DNA of 64,000 nt from Candidatus Francisella endociliophora (GTDB taxonomy: Bacteria; Pseudomonadota; Gammaproteobacteria; Francisellales; Francisellaceae): assembly GCF_000764555.1 (NCBI RefSeq), contig NZ_CP009574.1:1364001-1428000 (forward strand). The letters are read 5' to 3'. Positions 37,602 through 47,300 of this stretch are shown piece by piece. Positions within the stretch are counted from its first letter, which is position 1. The number at the start of each line of letters is the position of its first letter. The translations under genes and the position numbers were made by a program. Below the pieces are notes generated by a model. The model had not been told where the DNA came from, searched no databases, and saw nothing but the letters and a program-made list of their open reading frames with translations.

Positions 37602-37994
37602 ATGGGAATATTATTTGTTTTAGTTGGTATTGGTGGTGGTCTTGGAGCTATGTCAAGATTTGCAGTAACTCAAGCAACAGCAAGTATCTCTAAACAAATT
37701 CCTTTTGGGATATTTATTTGTAATGTTATAGGGTCTCTTCTAATTGGAGTTATCGCAGCTTTTTTAATTAAAACTAATTTATTTAATGAAGAAGTATCAA
37801 CATACACTAGATCTTTACTTGTTACAGGGTTTTTAGGAGGTTTTACAACTTTTTCTAGCTTTAGTTTAGATGTGTTGAACCTACTCCAGAGAGGAGAAAT
37901 TTTTTTGGCTCTTGGATATATTTTTGTAAGTATTACAGTTTCTTTACTAGCTGTTATATTAGGGTTTTACTTAATTATGGGGATTTATAAATGA
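37602..37994 (+). CDS. crcB: Fluoride channel FluC/CrcB
   Basis: 130 residues with four transmembrane helices. The signature elements are GGLGAMSRF in the first helix, FICNVIGSLLIG (conserved Asn) and GFLGGFTTFSSFSLD (Phe box and polar track). CrcB forms dual-topology dimers that export fluoride. No fluoride riboswitch is visible upstream; it is instead in the hemC operon, overlapping the next gene by 4 bases. Confidence 0.95.
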   Translation: MGILFVLVGIGGGLGAMSRFAVTQATASISKQIPFGIFICNVIGSLLIGVIAAFLIKTNLFNEEVSTYTRSLLVTGFLGGFTTFSSFSLDVLNLLQRGEIFLALGYIFVSITVSLLAVILGFYLIMGIYK

Positions 37995-38413
37995 AGATGA
38001 AACTTATAGGTTTTGTGATAATCGCTGTTGTTGCAATGACGGGGTGTATGCCTTTTTTAGGAGGTAATTTTGTAGCAAGAGATGGTAAGTTTGAGTCAAA
38101 TGGAGGGATCCATACCCTAGAAATGCAGCAGGGAACAACTATAAAACAAGTATATAAGGCTATTAAGAAAACTATAAAAGAACATCCAAATGATTTTGAA
38201 ATAAAAGCTGATAATTATGGGGATGAAAAAGCTACTGTTTGGACTTTTTCTAATAAGTATAATCATCATATTACTTTTTATGCAATGAAGAGAAATGGGC
38301 TGGTATATTTAGGTATAAGTATAGGTGAACAAGGACAAGCTAAGGAAAATATGAAAGAGTTTTATAAGTTAGAAGATATGGTTTTAGACAGTTTAGGAAA
38401 TAATCAAAAGTAG
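37991..38413 (+). CDS. Small lipoprotein, possibly DUF3568 family
   Basis: 140 residues with lipobox MTGC (Cys19). The mature part reads as a compact alpha/beta domain, with a helix near TTIKQVYKAIKKTIKEH, a strand pair (ATVWTFSN, HITFYAMKRNGLVYLGISIG) and a C-terminal helix. Small Francisella lipoproteins of the DUF3568 group have this layout, but I recall this only loosely. The last gene of the esterase-hemC-crcB cluster, overlapping crcB by 4 bases. Confidence 0.72.
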   Translation: MKMKLIGFVIIAVVAMTGCMPFLGGNFVARDGKFESNGGIHTLEMQQGTTIKQVYKAIKKTIKEHPNDFEIKADNYGDEKATVWTFSNKYNHHITFYAMKRNGLVYLGISIGEQGQAKENMKEFYKLEDMVLDSLGNNQK

Positions 38414-38505
38414 CTTATATTTTAATCCAGATTTTACAAATTAATTGTATCTAAAAAAGTTCAAATTATAATAATCTATATAACCTAATGTATTTTCTAA
38501 TTTAA

Positions 38506-39141
38506 ATGAAAAGACTACAAAAGCTAATAATTATTATTTATATAGTGATTTTATCGTCATGTGCTAGTGACCCAAAACCTAAAATTTCTCAATTAGGAAA
38601 TGGAGTCGTTGAGTCTGAAGTTGAGACAGTTTCGCGAGATGCTATAGTTAATCATAGTGGTGCCGAAGGAGCAAAGGTTGGTGCGGCTGTTGGAGCTACA
38701 GGTGGTGCAGCATATGGTGCAATGGCTGGAACAGCTCTTGGAATAGGTTGTACAATACTTACAGCCGGTGTCGGAGCAGTGCCTTGTTTTGCAGTTTTCA
38801 TTGGTAGTGGTGTTATTGTTGGTGGCACTATGGGAGGTGTTGGTGGTGCTATAGTTGGTGGTGGAGGTAACTATATATATGTTGCTAACCAAAAAAATGT
38901 TATTGGGAAATACAGATATCATGTCTCTTTAGATGGTCGGGACAAGCCTTTAGTTTTTGAAGAGTTGCCGGATAGAAAATATCCTAAGGGTACTGACGTT
39001 GTAGTATATGAAAGTGATTATAAGGATACAAAAACTTACTTTATAAAAGCTGTTGATGAAAATAAAGATAAGAGTTTAAGTGATAAGGAATCAACGGATA
39101 ATACTAAAATAAAAGCTCAGGATATAGACCAAAAAAAATGA
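38506..39141 (+). CDS. Glycine-zipper lipoprotein A
   Basis: 211 residues, lipobox LSSC (Cys19). Residues about 55-125 form a Gly/Ala-rich hydrophobic stretch with G-x3-G spacing (GAKVGAAVGATGGAAYGAMA, GGTMGGVGGAIVGGGG) typical of glycine-zipper membrane segments, as in SlyB- and PcfJ-like outer membrane lipoproteins. A beta-rich domain (KYRYHVSLDGRDKPLVFEEL-type) and a Lys/Asp-rich tail follow. The next gene is a paralogue overlapping it by 4 bases. Likely outer-membrane associated; role unknown. Confidence 0.75.
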   Translation: MKRLQKLIIIIYIVILSSCASDPKPKISQLGNGVVESEVETVSRDAIVNHSGAEGAKVGAAVGATGGAAYGAMAGTALGIGCTILTAGVGAVPCFAVFIGSGVIVGGTMGGVGGAIVGGGGNYIYVANQKNVIGKYRYHVSLDGRDKPLVFEELPDRKYPKGTDVVVYESDYKDTKTYFIKAVDENKDKSLSDKESTDNTKIKAQDIDQKK

Positions 39142-39713
39142 TTAATTTAAAAAAAATACTGGTTATATGGTTTTGTATATATTTAGCTGGTTGTGTATCT
39201 GTACCAGATGATAAAAGTCAGTTTTATAATGCAGGAACTGTTGAAAAGGTTACTTTGATAAAATCTTACAAAGCTCTTACTGCAAAGAGTACAGCTGAAG
39301 GCGGGGCCGCTGGAGCTTTAGCAGGTGGTGCTGGAGGTGCTGTACTTGGTGCGGGTGCGGGACTTGTAGCTGTTATGGGATTATGTATGATGTTAGTTCC
39401 TGTAGGTGCTGGGGTTCCTTGTGGGGCAACACTTGTTGTGCCTATAACAGCACAAGGTGCAATGTATGGAGCAGCTTATGGGGCTATTGGAGGTCTAATT
39501 GTAGGAGCTGCTGGGACATATGTTTTCGTTGCAGATAAATCTAAAATGGGCTTATATGAATATACAGTGATTCTTGATAACAATAAAGAGCTTACTTTCC
39601 AACAAATACCTGATAGAGAATATAAAAAAGATGATGATGTATTAGTTTATAAAAACAAAGTAAAAGACAAAAGTGTTTACCATATTGAGGCAGATACTGA
39701 CCTAGATAATTAA
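39138..39713 (+). CDS. Glycine-zipper lipoprotein B
   Basis: 191 residues, lipobox LAGC (Cys19). Same order as the preceding gene: lipobox, a short linker, a Gly/Ala zipper region (GGAAGALAGGAGGAVLGAGA and later GAAYGAIGGLIVGAAG), then a beta domain ending YEYTVILDNNKELTFQQIPD-type with a D-R-E/K-Y motif shared with the paralogue (PDREYKKDDDVLVYKN versus PDRKYPKGTDVVVYES). A tandem duplication followed by divergence is likely. The start overlaps the stop of gene A (ATGA). Confidence 0.75.
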   Translation: MINLKKILVIWFCIYLAGCVSVPDDKSQFYNAGTVEKVTLIKSYKALTAKSTAEGGAAGALAGGAGGAVLGAGAGLVAVMGLCMMLVPVGAGVPCGATLVVPITAQGAMYGAAYGAIGGLIVGAAGTYVFVADKSKMGLYEYTVILDNNKELTFQQIPDREYKKDDDVLVYKNKVKDKSVYHIEADTDLDN

Positions 39714-39883
39714 GACTCTTTTTCAACTTTAAAAGTTGTACCACAGTATGGACATGTATTAATTTTTTTATCTTTTAGATCTATATATACTCTTGGGTGA
39801 AGATTCCAATTTTCATGAAATTTTGTTGGGCATGAAGCTCTTTCACCTGGGCGGACTTTGATAACTTTTTGTTCTTTTTTCAT
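39710..39883 (-). CDS. Small zinc-finger (CHCC) domain protein
   Basis: 57 residues, MKKEQKVIKVRPGERASCPT at the N-terminus and INTCPYCGTTFKVEKES at the C-terminus. CxxC near the end plus an upstream Cys (residue 18) and His (23 or 29) match the zf-CHCC family, related to the mitochondrial complex I accessory subunit NDUFS6. Bacterial members are about 55-70 residues, so this is full length. It is easily missed because of size. It is convergent with the glycine-zipper pair, overlapping the last gene by 4 bases, and has a possible AAAGATG site. Role in bacteria unclear, possibly metal or Fe-S related. Confidence 0.8.
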   Translation of the reverse strand: MKKEQKVIKVRPGERASCPTKFHENWNLHPRVYIDLKDKKINTCPYCGTTFKVEKES

Positions 39884-40011
39884 CTTTCATTATCATGACA
39901 AATCTTTAATGGCTAAATTTTAGCAAAAATATTCTTAAATTAGTAATACAAAAATAAATATAAATAACATATACTAGAGGCGTTGTCGAAAAAACCAAAG
40001 GTCTTTGACAT

Positions 40012-41811
40012 ATGAAAAGGCTATATAATGCAAGTATGTCATCAAAGGTTTCTCGCACTAAGTGGGATATTTTAGCTTTATCAATAATATTACTTATTTT
40101 GTGTGTCTTCGTCTGGTCAACCTCTGGACTTGGGGGAGCAGTTGACTATACAAGCCAAACAAGCGTTGAGAAATACTCAGACGTTTCATTAAATTTGTGG
40201 TTACTGCCTTATTACACAGCAGAAACAACTATTCGAATGTTTATCGGCTTAGGTATATCCTTAGTTGTTACTTTTATATTTGGAGCATGGGCAGCTAAGA
40301 GTAAAAGAGCTGAAAATATTATTATTCCTGCAGTTGATATATTACAATCAATTCCAATTTTAGGTTTCTTTGCTATTACGGTTACAGGATTTTTAGTACT
40401 ATTTCCAAATTCTTTATGGGGAGCTCAATCGGCCGTTATATTTGGTATTATAACTGCTCAAGCATGGAATATGATTCTAAGCTTCTATCAGTCCTTAAAG
40501 ACTGTTCCAAAAGAGCTAACTGAAGCTGCAGATATGTATCAGCTTTCAGCATGGCAAAGATTCTGGAAATTAGAGGTTCCTTTTTCAGTTCCTGGATTAG
40601 TTTGGAATACTATGATGTCGATGTCTGCTTCATGGTTTATGATTGTCGCATCAGAAACAATAGTAGTGAATTTCAGTGTATCTCAATCTATACCAATCAA
40701 CTTACCTGGTATAGGTTCGTTTATTGATGCTGCTAATAATGCTAGAGACTTTACAGCAGTTGGTGCAGCAATCTTAACTATGCTTATTACGATTATTCTT
40801 TATGATCAGCTTTTATTTAGACCATTAGTAGCATGGTCAGAGAAGTTCGTATTAGGTGAAAATCAAGCCGAAGTTTATAGTAAATCATGGTTTTTGAGAG
40901 TATTGCAGAATTCTGTAGCTGTTAAATTTATATCACAGCTATTTGGTAAGGTAACTACTAGTATTATTAATATAAAGTTTTTTAAGAAAGATTTAACAAA
41001 AGCATATAATCAAAAAAAACATAAAAAACAAGAAAAGCAAGAAACCGTTTTACAAAATATTATTTGGCTTATTTTTACAGCTGCGATAGTTATTGCTTTA
41101 TGTTATTTTGCATATCAAACAGTTTTTGGTGCAGATTCAAACATTGGGCTTGCAGAAACTATAGATGTATTTGGATATGGATTATTTACAGGTCTTAGAG
41201 TTGTTGTGTTGATTGTGATTACGTCTATTATTTGGGTACCAATTGGCGTCTGGATAGGAATGCGACCAAAGATAGCTCAAAAGGTTCAGCCTTACGCACA
41301 AATGGCAGCAGCTTTTCCAGTTAACGTGCTATATGGCATTTTTGGTACTTTAGTTATTACCTTTAACTTAAACTTTAATATATGGTGTATCTTGCTTATG
41401 GCGCTTGGTACACAATGGTATATTTTATTTAATGTAATTGCTGGAGCATCTGCTATTCCTGATGAGTTAAAGCTTGCTGCTAGAAATATGCAGTTAAAAG
41501 GCTTAATGAAGTGGAAGAAATATTTATTCCCAGCTGTTATGCCGTACTATGTGACAGGAGCAATTACAGCAGCTGGTGGAGCATGGAATGCAAGTATTGT
41601 ATGTGAATATATTAACTGGGGTAAAGACTCAATTATACAAGCTACAGGGTTAGGAAACTACATTACAGAATACACTAATATACAGGGAGACCATACGGCA
41701 AATGTACTTCTAGGTGTGATAGTAATGTGTATATTGGTTGTAGCATCAAATAAATTATTTTGGCGAAAATTATATAACTATGCGGAAAATCGTTTTAGCA
41801 TGAATATGTAA
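40012..41811 (+). CDS. ABC transporter permease with two fused permease domains
   Basis: 599 residues. Two binding-protein-dependent permease domains are joined: the first at about residues 70-280, the second at about 380-590, each with an EAA-type loop (ELTEAADMYQLSAWQRFWKLEVP and ELKLAARNMQLKGLMKWKKYLFP). The helix count, about twelve with the N-terminal and linker helices, fits the nitrate/sulfonate/taurine importer class. A fused permease makes a single chain the whole membrane part. No substrate-binding protein is encoded beside it; the ATPase follows 21 bases later. Alternative start at 40036. The upstream region has a short imperfect hairpin before the ATG. Confidence 0.85.
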   Translation: MKRLYNASMSSKVSRTKWDILALSIILLILCVFVWSTSGLGGAVDYTSQTSVEKYSDVSLNLWLLPYYTAETTIRMFIGLGISLVVTFIFGAWAAKSKRAENIIIPAVDILQSIPILGFFAITVTGFLVLFPNSLWGAQSAVIFGIITAQAWNMILSFYQSLKTVPKELTEAADMYQLSAWQRFWKLEVPFSVPGLVWNTMMSMSASWFMIVASETIVVNFSVSQSIPINLPGIGSFIDAANNARDFTAVGAAILTMLITIILYDQLLFRPLVAWSEKFVLGENQAEVYSKSWFLRVLQNSVAVKFISQLFGKVTTSIINIKFFKKDLTKAYNQKKHKKQEKQETVLQNIIWLIFTAAIVIALCYFAYQTVFGADSNIGLAETIDVFGYGLFTGLRVVVLIVITSIIWVPIGVWIGMRPKIAQKVQPYAQMAAAFPVNVLYGIFGTLVITFNLNFNIWCILLMALGTQWYILFNVIAGASAIPDELKLAARNMQLKGLMKWKKYLFPAVMPYYVTGAITAAGGAWNASIVCEYINWGKDSIIQATGLGNYITEYTNIQGDHTANVLLGVIVMCILVVASNKLFWRKLYNYAENRFSMNM

Positions 41812-41832
41812 AGCATAGGGGATTTTAGAAAA

Positions 41833-43149
41833 ATGAGTAAGAAAATATTTACAGTAGAAAAAGTTAGCAAAGAGTTTAATATTAAAGGGGGACACTCTTT
41901 AAAGGTATTAGATAATATTGATTTCACGCTACATGAAGGAGAGATTGTAGCGTTACTTGGTAAATCAGGCTCTGGTAAGTCGACTTTATTGAGAATAATT
42001 GCTGGACTTTTAAGTCCTTCATCTGGTGAAGTGCTTTATAGAGGTAAAAAAGTATCTGCTCCTGTGCCAGATATTTCGATGGTTTTTCAAAGTTTCGCAC
42101 TTATGCCTTGGCTTACAGTTTTACAAAATGTAGAGCTTGGTTTAGAAGCTCGCAAAATCAATATTCAAGAACGCCGTAAAAGAGCTCTAAAAGCGATTGA
42201 TATGGTTGGTCTTGATGGTTTTGAGAACGCATATCCAAAAGAACTGTCTGGTGGTATGAAGCAGCGTGTAGGTTTTGCTAGAGCACTAGTGCTTGAACCG
42301 GATGTTTTACTTATGGATGAGCCATTCTCAGCACTTGATATTCTTACTGCTGAAAACCTTAGAGAAGACTTGCTAGATCTATGGGAAAATAATGATGCTA
42401 TGAAGGGTATTTTATATGTGACTCATAGTATTGAAGAAGCTGTTTTAACAGCTGATAGAATAATCATATTTGGTAGCAACCCTGGGTTTATTCGAGGTGA
42501 ATTAAAAGTAAATATTCCACATCCTAGAAGCTCACAAGATCCAAGAGTTGCTGATTTGGTTGATGAAGTTTATCGTATGATGACTACAGCTCAAACAAAA
42601 GAGCTTACTGAAAGGATGAACAAGAAAACAGCTATGACTATTGGTTATAGACTACCAGATGTTGATATTTCTGAGATGAATGGTTTATTAGATGAAATGG
42701 CTGAAATCAAAGATGTCGAAGCTGTTGATCTTCCTCAGCTTGCTGATGATCTTCACCTTGATATTAATGATTTATTTCCAATTATTGAGATTTTATCTAT
42801 TTTACGCTTTGCGGAAGTTTCAGATGGTGATATCAAAATGACTGCTATGGGACGTAAGTTTATTGACTCAAATATTGATGAGAGAAAATTTATTTTTGGA
42901 AGATTATTTTTGAAGTATATTCCTTTAGCAAGTCATGTTGTTAAGGTTCTAAGTGAGAGAGAAAACCAATCAGCTCCAAGAAGTAGATTCTTAGCGGAGT
43001 TAGATGATTATTATCCAGTAGATGTCGCTGAGCGAGTCTTTGATACTTTTATTGATTGGGCTCGATATGCGGAAATTATCTACTATGATGCCAATACAGG
43101 TGTTATTTCACTAGATGATAATGCTGCTGAATACATTAAGAAAATGTAG
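41833..43149 (+). CDS. ABC transporter ATP-binding protein with AAA_assoc_C-type extension
   Basis: 438 residues. ATPase domain to about 265: Walker [11 protein letters not shown]-loop, signature LSGGMKQR, Walker [14 protein letters not shown]-loop. It is of the SsuB/TauB/NrtD type. The C-terminal region (about 275-438, from [20 protein letters not shown]) is an extra alpha/beta domain like the AAA-associated C-terminal domain of some importers. It starts 21 bases after the fused permease gene. Substrate is unknown; this class usually takes sulfonates, nitrate or thiamin precursors. Confidence 0.87.
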   Translation: MSKKIFTVEKVSKEFNIKGGHSLKVLDNIDFTLHEGEIVALLGKSGSGKSTLLRIIAGLLSPSSGEVLYRGKKVSAPVPDISMVFQSFALMPWLTVLQNVELGLEARKINIQERRKRALKAIDMVGLDGFENAYPKELSGGMKQRVGFARALVLEPDVLLMDEPFSALDILTAENLREDLLDLWENNDAMKGILYVTHSIEEAVLTADRIIIFGSNPGFIRGELKVNIPHPRSSQDPRVADLVDEVYRMMTTAQTKELTERMNKKTAMTIGYRLPDVDISEMNGLLDEMAEIKDVEAVDLPQLADDLHLDINDLFPIIEILSILRFAEVSDGDIKMTAMGRKFIDSNIDERKFIFGRLFLKYIPLASHVVKVLSERENQSAPRSRFLAELDDYYPVDVAERVFDTFIDWARYAEIIYYDANTGVISLDDNAAEYIKKM

Positions 43150-43260
43150 CATAAGTAACTATTAGTTATGATTATTTGCTTACTCTTAGCAAAAATTGAT
43201 ATTCAGAATAGGATAAAACTAAAGTAGTTTATAGAGAGTTTTGATCTTTAGGATTAAAGT

Positions 43261-44790
43261 GTGCGACTCTTTAATAAACTTTTAATAATTATTATTTTTA
43301 TACCTATTAGCTTATATGCTGAAGACTCTTTAACTAAGACTGATAAAACACAGCTATCAAATGGAGATAAAGAGCTTCTTTTAGCTTTACAAGAAGAGGT
43401 CGCATCACTTAAAAAGCAAATTAACGACGTAAAGAAATCTAGTAGTATAGCGAACAATAGTGGCAAGAATTCTGGATTTACTACATATAGTTCTAAAGTT
43501 AATAACCAAAATAATCTATATTTATCTGTATCTCAAGTTGGAGGCGTTGACCCTAGGGAAATAACGTCTAATATTACTAAAAATGGTCGTTTAGATAATG
43601 CTCCTGATGATCAAGGAGTTATGATGTCAAAGGGTAAAATTGATGTCGGGGGAACGCCTGCAATTACTACTCAAGGACAAGTAACTTATTTAGGCTCATA
43701 TTCAGGTAACAACAGTATTCCCATAGGGATGATCTCAAGTAACCTTTTTGCATCAACAATATTAGGTCAAAGAGAAGCTTTTGGTGATTATTCAGTATTT
43801 TTTGGAGGTTATATTGAAGCTGACGCACAGACATGGTTTGGAAGTCAGATAAGTAGGGCTGGAGGATTGCCTAATTTTCCAGCTAATGGGCAAAACATTT
43901 ATCTAACTAATTCAAAGCTGTATTTTCTTTCTAATTTGGGACATTACGTAACCGCTCAGTTTGATTTTGATACTGATGAAACAGGAAACTTTGGATTAGG
44001 AAATGCTTTTGTTATTTTTGGTAATTTAGATACTTCACCGCTTTTTGTTACAGCTGGTAGAAGTAAACTTTCTGTTGGCTCTTATGGCGGCGGTGGGCCA
44101 TGGACTAGTGGTATTATTGATGAATTTTTGTCACCAGATAAAGTTACTAATGTTTCTATAAACTATAAAAGTGACACAATAAATACCAATATTACTGTCT
44201 TTGGTTCAGATGATAAGAAAGCTAACTTTTCAGCAGGGTTTTTCTATACAGATTCATGGACTCCTGACTTATCTGTTGGTTTTAATGCTGGCTATGTTTT
44301 TAATATTGCTGGAGCTGGTAATGGTAGTATCTCTCAATTTCTAAATAATATAGGTAAGAGTAATAAAAATATTGGAGTACTTAATTTCGATAGTACGTTA
44401 GCATACTCAATGTTAGGTGGTATTTGGCAGCTTCAAGGCGGATGGTCAGCAACAACTAACCAAGAAGATTTTAACTTAGATGGTAGTTCTGTAAATACAG
44501 GGGCTTGGTATCTTGGTCTAGCTTATGCTCTTACATTAGGAGGAAGAGATACCAACTTCAATATAACTTATGGTGAATCTTATAATGCAGCTAATATCCC
44601 TATGCCCTTGTCAAATGCCTCACCTAGTTTTGGTTTGGCAGAGTCAGGAATTAAAAATCAGCTAGTTGTTTCTGCACAGCGAGCTTATTTTGATAATAAT
44701 GTTTTATTTGGCCCAGAGTATTCATATCAGAAACTATATAATCAACAATATATGAATACTTTAACGTTAGATTTATCAGTATATATATAG
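43261..44790 (+). CDS. Outer membrane protein, DUF3573-type
   Basis: 509 residues, GTG start (MRLFNKLLIIIIFIPISLYAEDSLT) with signal peptidase I cleavage after SLYA or so. A short coiled coil (LLALQEEVASLKKQINDVK) follows, then a long beta-rich domain with Gly/Asn/aromatic alternation that ends in a C-terminal beta strand with aromatic residues (LTLDLSVYI), as in outer-membrane beta-barrels. The NLYLSVSQVGGVDPREITSN segment and general layout match Francisella DUF3573 proteins, which are surface proteins of unknown function. It is about 110 bases after the ABC genes on the same strand; they may function together. Confidence 0.78.
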   Translation: MRLFNKLLIIIIFIPISLYAEDSLTKTDKTQLSNGDKELLLALQEEVASLKKQINDVKKSSSIANNSGKNSGFTTYSSKVNNQNNLYLSVSQVGGVDPREITSNITKNGRLDNAPDDQGVMMSKGKIDVGGTPAITTQGQVTYLGSYSGNNSIPIGMISSNLFASTILGQREAFGDYSVFFGGYIEADAQTWFGSQISRAGGLPNFPANGQNIYLTNSKLYFLSNLGHYVTAQFDFDTDETGNFGLGNAFVIFGNLDTSPLFVTAGRSKLSVGSYGGGGPWTSGIIDEFLSPDKVTNVSINYKSDTINTNITVFGSDDKKANFSAGFFYTDSWTPDLSVGFNAGYVFNIAGAGNGSISQFLNNIGKSNKNIGVLNFDSTLAYSMLGGIWQLQGGWSATTNQEDFNLDGSSVNTGAWYLGLAYALTLGGRDTNFNITYGESYNAANIPMPLSNASPSFGLAESGIKNQLVVSAQRAYFDNNVLFGPEYSYQKLYNQQYMNTLTLDLSVYI

Positions 44791-44871
44791 CTTATGTTGA
44801 GGTTAATATTGATAAAAAAAGCAATATAATATACTATTTATTGCTTCTAATAATATTATATGAAGGTGCTA

Positions 44872-46776
44872 ATGAGTAACAACGTTAATAGTAGTATAGA
44901 ACTGTTTGTTCACTCATCAAACTATATTCTTTTAGCCGCAGGCTTGATACTTTTTTTTGCAATAGTTTCACAGTTTTTATCATGGAGGTTAAAACTTCCA
45001 TCAATTTTATTCTTGATCTTAAGTGGTATTTTTTTAGGACCTATTTCTGAGCTTATATTCCAAGGTGGTTTTAAACTTGTAGATGGTAATATAATTTTTG
45101 GTGAAGCATTGTCTCCTTTTGTGTCAATATGTGTGGCAATTATCCTATTTGAAGGTAGTTTATCACTGAATTTTAGTAAGATAAAAAACGTAAGTAGTGT
45201 GGTTGTTTTGTTAATCACAGTAGGCTTGGCTTTAACTGTAATCTTTACAGCGGTGTTTTGCTATTATGTTATAGGGCTTAACCTTGAATTATCAATGCTA
45301 ATAGGAGGTATCACATGTGTTAGTGGCCCAACAGTTGTTCCTCCATTGATGCGTACAGTTAGACCTAAAAGACATGTGGCAAGTATCCTAAAATGGGAAT
45401 CTATAATAGTTGATCCTATTGGCGCACTTGTTGTAGTTTTTATGCTGTCATGGTTTGTTATTGGTGGTAATTTTGCTGGAGAAGCAAATGGTGCAAGTCT
45501 TTTCATCGCTTATATGGTTTTTGTGTGTATATTAGGGATAGGGGCAGGCTTTGTATTTGGTTATTTCATAGGGCTTAGCTTTAGAAGGCATTATATACCA
45601 GAATATTTAAAAAGTTTTTTTGTATTAGCCGTTATAGTTGTTGGCTTTATTATGACAGATGCTGTTATGCATGGTGCAGGATTGCTTATGGTAACTGTTG
45701 CTGGGTTAGTGATGGCTAATATGAAAGATGTTCGCATGTCAGACATTGTTTCATTTAAGGAAAACCTTAGTATTGTAATCATATCTGTAGTATTTATAGT
45801 TTTAGCAGCAGAGATAGATTTTAGTTTGTTTAAAGATTATTGGTGGGCATTAATAGAAGTATTTTTATTCCTACAGTTTATTTTACGTCCAGCAGTAGTT
45901 TTTATCTGTAGTTTAGGTTCAAAAACAACTTTTGCTGAAAGAGTTGTGATGGGGATGATTTATCCGCGTGGAATTGTAGCTGCATCAGTAGCTGCACTAG
46001 TCGCCGTCAAGATTACCAAGTCTCATCCTGAACTATATACTGAAGCCAATACTTTAGTCTTCTTTGTGTTCATGATAATTGTATTTACAGTTATTTTTCA
46101 AAGTATTTTCACACCATCTATTTCTAAAGCTCTTGATGTAACTGAACCGGAAGGAAAAGGCTTTTTAATCATAGGTGGGAATAGATTTGCACGTGAGTTA
46201 GCGGAAATTTTTGTAAAAAATGATATAGAGGTAGTTATCACAGACTCTTCATGGGGAAATGTTCAAAAGTGTCGTCAACTTGGGCTAAATACTTATTATG
46301 GTAGTCCAGTATCTATACATGCTGATTGGAGTATTAATTTAGTAGGTATTGGATCAATGCTTGGTCTATCGACTAGTGAATATGTTAATGCTGTTTCTGC
46401 TATGAAATACAGATATGAGTTTGGGGCTGATAATACATATGTATTGCGTACAGCTCAGAAAGAAAGTTATAAAGGTATTGGCTCCATAGAAACTAATCTT
46501 GCTAATTTACTTTTTGAGGAAGGAGTTGATTTTAACATCTTAATAGAAAGGCTCAATAATGGTGCCAAAATTAAGAGCACTAATATTACACCAAACTATA
46601 ATTTGGAAAAATTCTTTACAGACAATATTAATGCAATTCCTTTATTTATAATTGATGATGCTGGCTATGCTCAACCATTTGTAGCAGGTAAAAAAATAAA
46701 ATTTGAAACTTATAGTTTGGTATCATTAAGAGATGATACTAGTCCAAATAAGGATCAACTATGTCTAAATGTATAA
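44872..46776 (+). CDS. Monovalent cation/proton antiporter (CPA1-type) with C-terminal Rossmann-like domain
   Basis: 634 residues from the ATG at 44872, with a GAAGGTG ribosome binding site; an ATG four codons upstream has none. About twelve transmembrane helices cover residues 1-420, with the conserved ion-binding region CVSGPTVVPPLMRT and YPRGIVAASVAA. The C-terminal part contains FLIIGGNRFARELAEIF, a TrkA-N-like Rossmann fold with a degenerate nucleotide-binding loop (GGNRFA). Likely exchanges Na+ or K+ for protons and is regulated by its cytosolic domain. Its last 16 bases overlap the carbonic anhydrase gene. Confidence 0.87.
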   Translation: MSNNVNSSIELFVHSSNYILLAAGLILFFAIVSQFLSWRLKLPSILFLILSGIFLGPISELIFQGGFKLVDGNIIFGEALSPFVSICVAIILFEGSLSLNFSKIKNVSSVVVLLITVGLALTVIFTAVFCYYVIGLNLELSMLIGGITCVSGPTVVPPLMRTVRPKRHVASILKWESIIVDPIGALVVVFMLSWFVIGGNFAGEANGASLFIAYMVFVCILGIGAGFVFGYFIGLSFRRHYIPEYLKSFFVLAVIVVGFIMTDAVMHGAGLLMVTVAGLVMANMKDVRMSDIVSFKENLSIVIISVVFIVLAAEIDFSLFKDYWWALIEVFLFLQFILRPAVVFICSLGSKTTFAERVVMGMIYPRGIVAASVAALVAVKITKSHPELYTEANTLVFFVFMIIVFTVIFQSIFTPSISKALDVTEPEGKGFLIIGGNRFARELAEIFVKNDIEVVITDSSWGNVQKCRQLGLNTYYGSPVSIHADWSINLVGIGSMLGLSTSEYVNAVSAMKYRYEFGADNTYVLRTAQKESYKGIGSIETNLANLLFEEGVDFNILIERLNNGAKIKSTNITPNYNLEKFFTDNINAIPLFIIDDAGYAQPFVAGKKIKFETYSLVSLRDDTSPNKDQLCLNV

Positions 46777-47300
46777 GAAGTTTTAATGGTAAATACCCTA
46801 AAGTTCCAAATTCAGCTTATGTAGATGATTCTGCGGCGGTTATTGGTGATGTTATCCTTGGGGAAGATGCCTCTGTTTGGCCACAAGTTAGTGTTAGAGG
46901 TGATCTACTAACAATTAGCATTGGTAAAGGTACAAATATCCAAGATTGTAGTACTCTTCATACAACTGAGTATCCAAAAAATTCTGGTCAGGGTTTTCCT
47001 CTAATTATAGGTGATAATGTTACAGTTGGCCATGGTGTTATACTGCATGGGTGTGAGATAAAAAATAATTGCTTAATTGGAATGGGATCTATAGTTTTAG
47101 ATGATGCAGTAATTGAACCATGGGTCTTTTTAGGTGCTGGTAGCTTAGTTCCTCCTGGTAAAGTACTTGAGTCTGGTCACTTGTATGTAGGATCACCAGT
47201 TAAAAAGATTAGACCGATAACTGAACAAGAAAGAGAAATTATTAAAGAGAATGCACAGCACTATGTCAAAGTTAAAAATAGGTATAAAGCAGAAGCTTAA
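46761..47300 (+). CDS. Gamma-class carbonic anhydrase-like protein
   Basis: 179 residues with the left-handed beta-helix made of hexapeptide repeats. Histidines TLHTT and VGHGVILHGC at the expected spacing bind zinc in a trimeric enzyme. The family (YrdA/PaaY) hydrates CO2 or has related acyl functions. Start overlaps the antiporter end by 16 bases; its end overlaps lolB by about 38 bases. A CO2-hydrating enzyme next to a proton antiporter fits a pH-balance unit, though this is inference. Confidence 0.85.
   Translation: MSKCIRSFNGKYPKVPNSAYVDDSAAVIGDVILGEDASVWPQVSVRGDLLTISIGKGTNIQDCSTLHTTEYPKNSGQGFPLIIGDNVTVGHGVILHGCEIKNNCLIGMGSIVLDDAVIEPWVFLGAGSLVPPGKVLESGHLYVGSPVKKIRPITEQEREIIKENAQHYVKVKNRYKAEA

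Noticed and set aside
39980-40011. Imperfect TGTC...GACA inverted repeat before the ABC permease gene as an insertion-sequence end
   Set aside because: No transposase remnant or target duplication is visible; a short hairpin near the ribosome binding site is enough to explain it.
44819-44846. Hairpin AAGCAAT...ATTGCTT as a terminator after the DUF3573 gene
   Set aside because: The T-rich side is on the minus strand, where no gene ends; on the plus strand there is no U-run after the stem.
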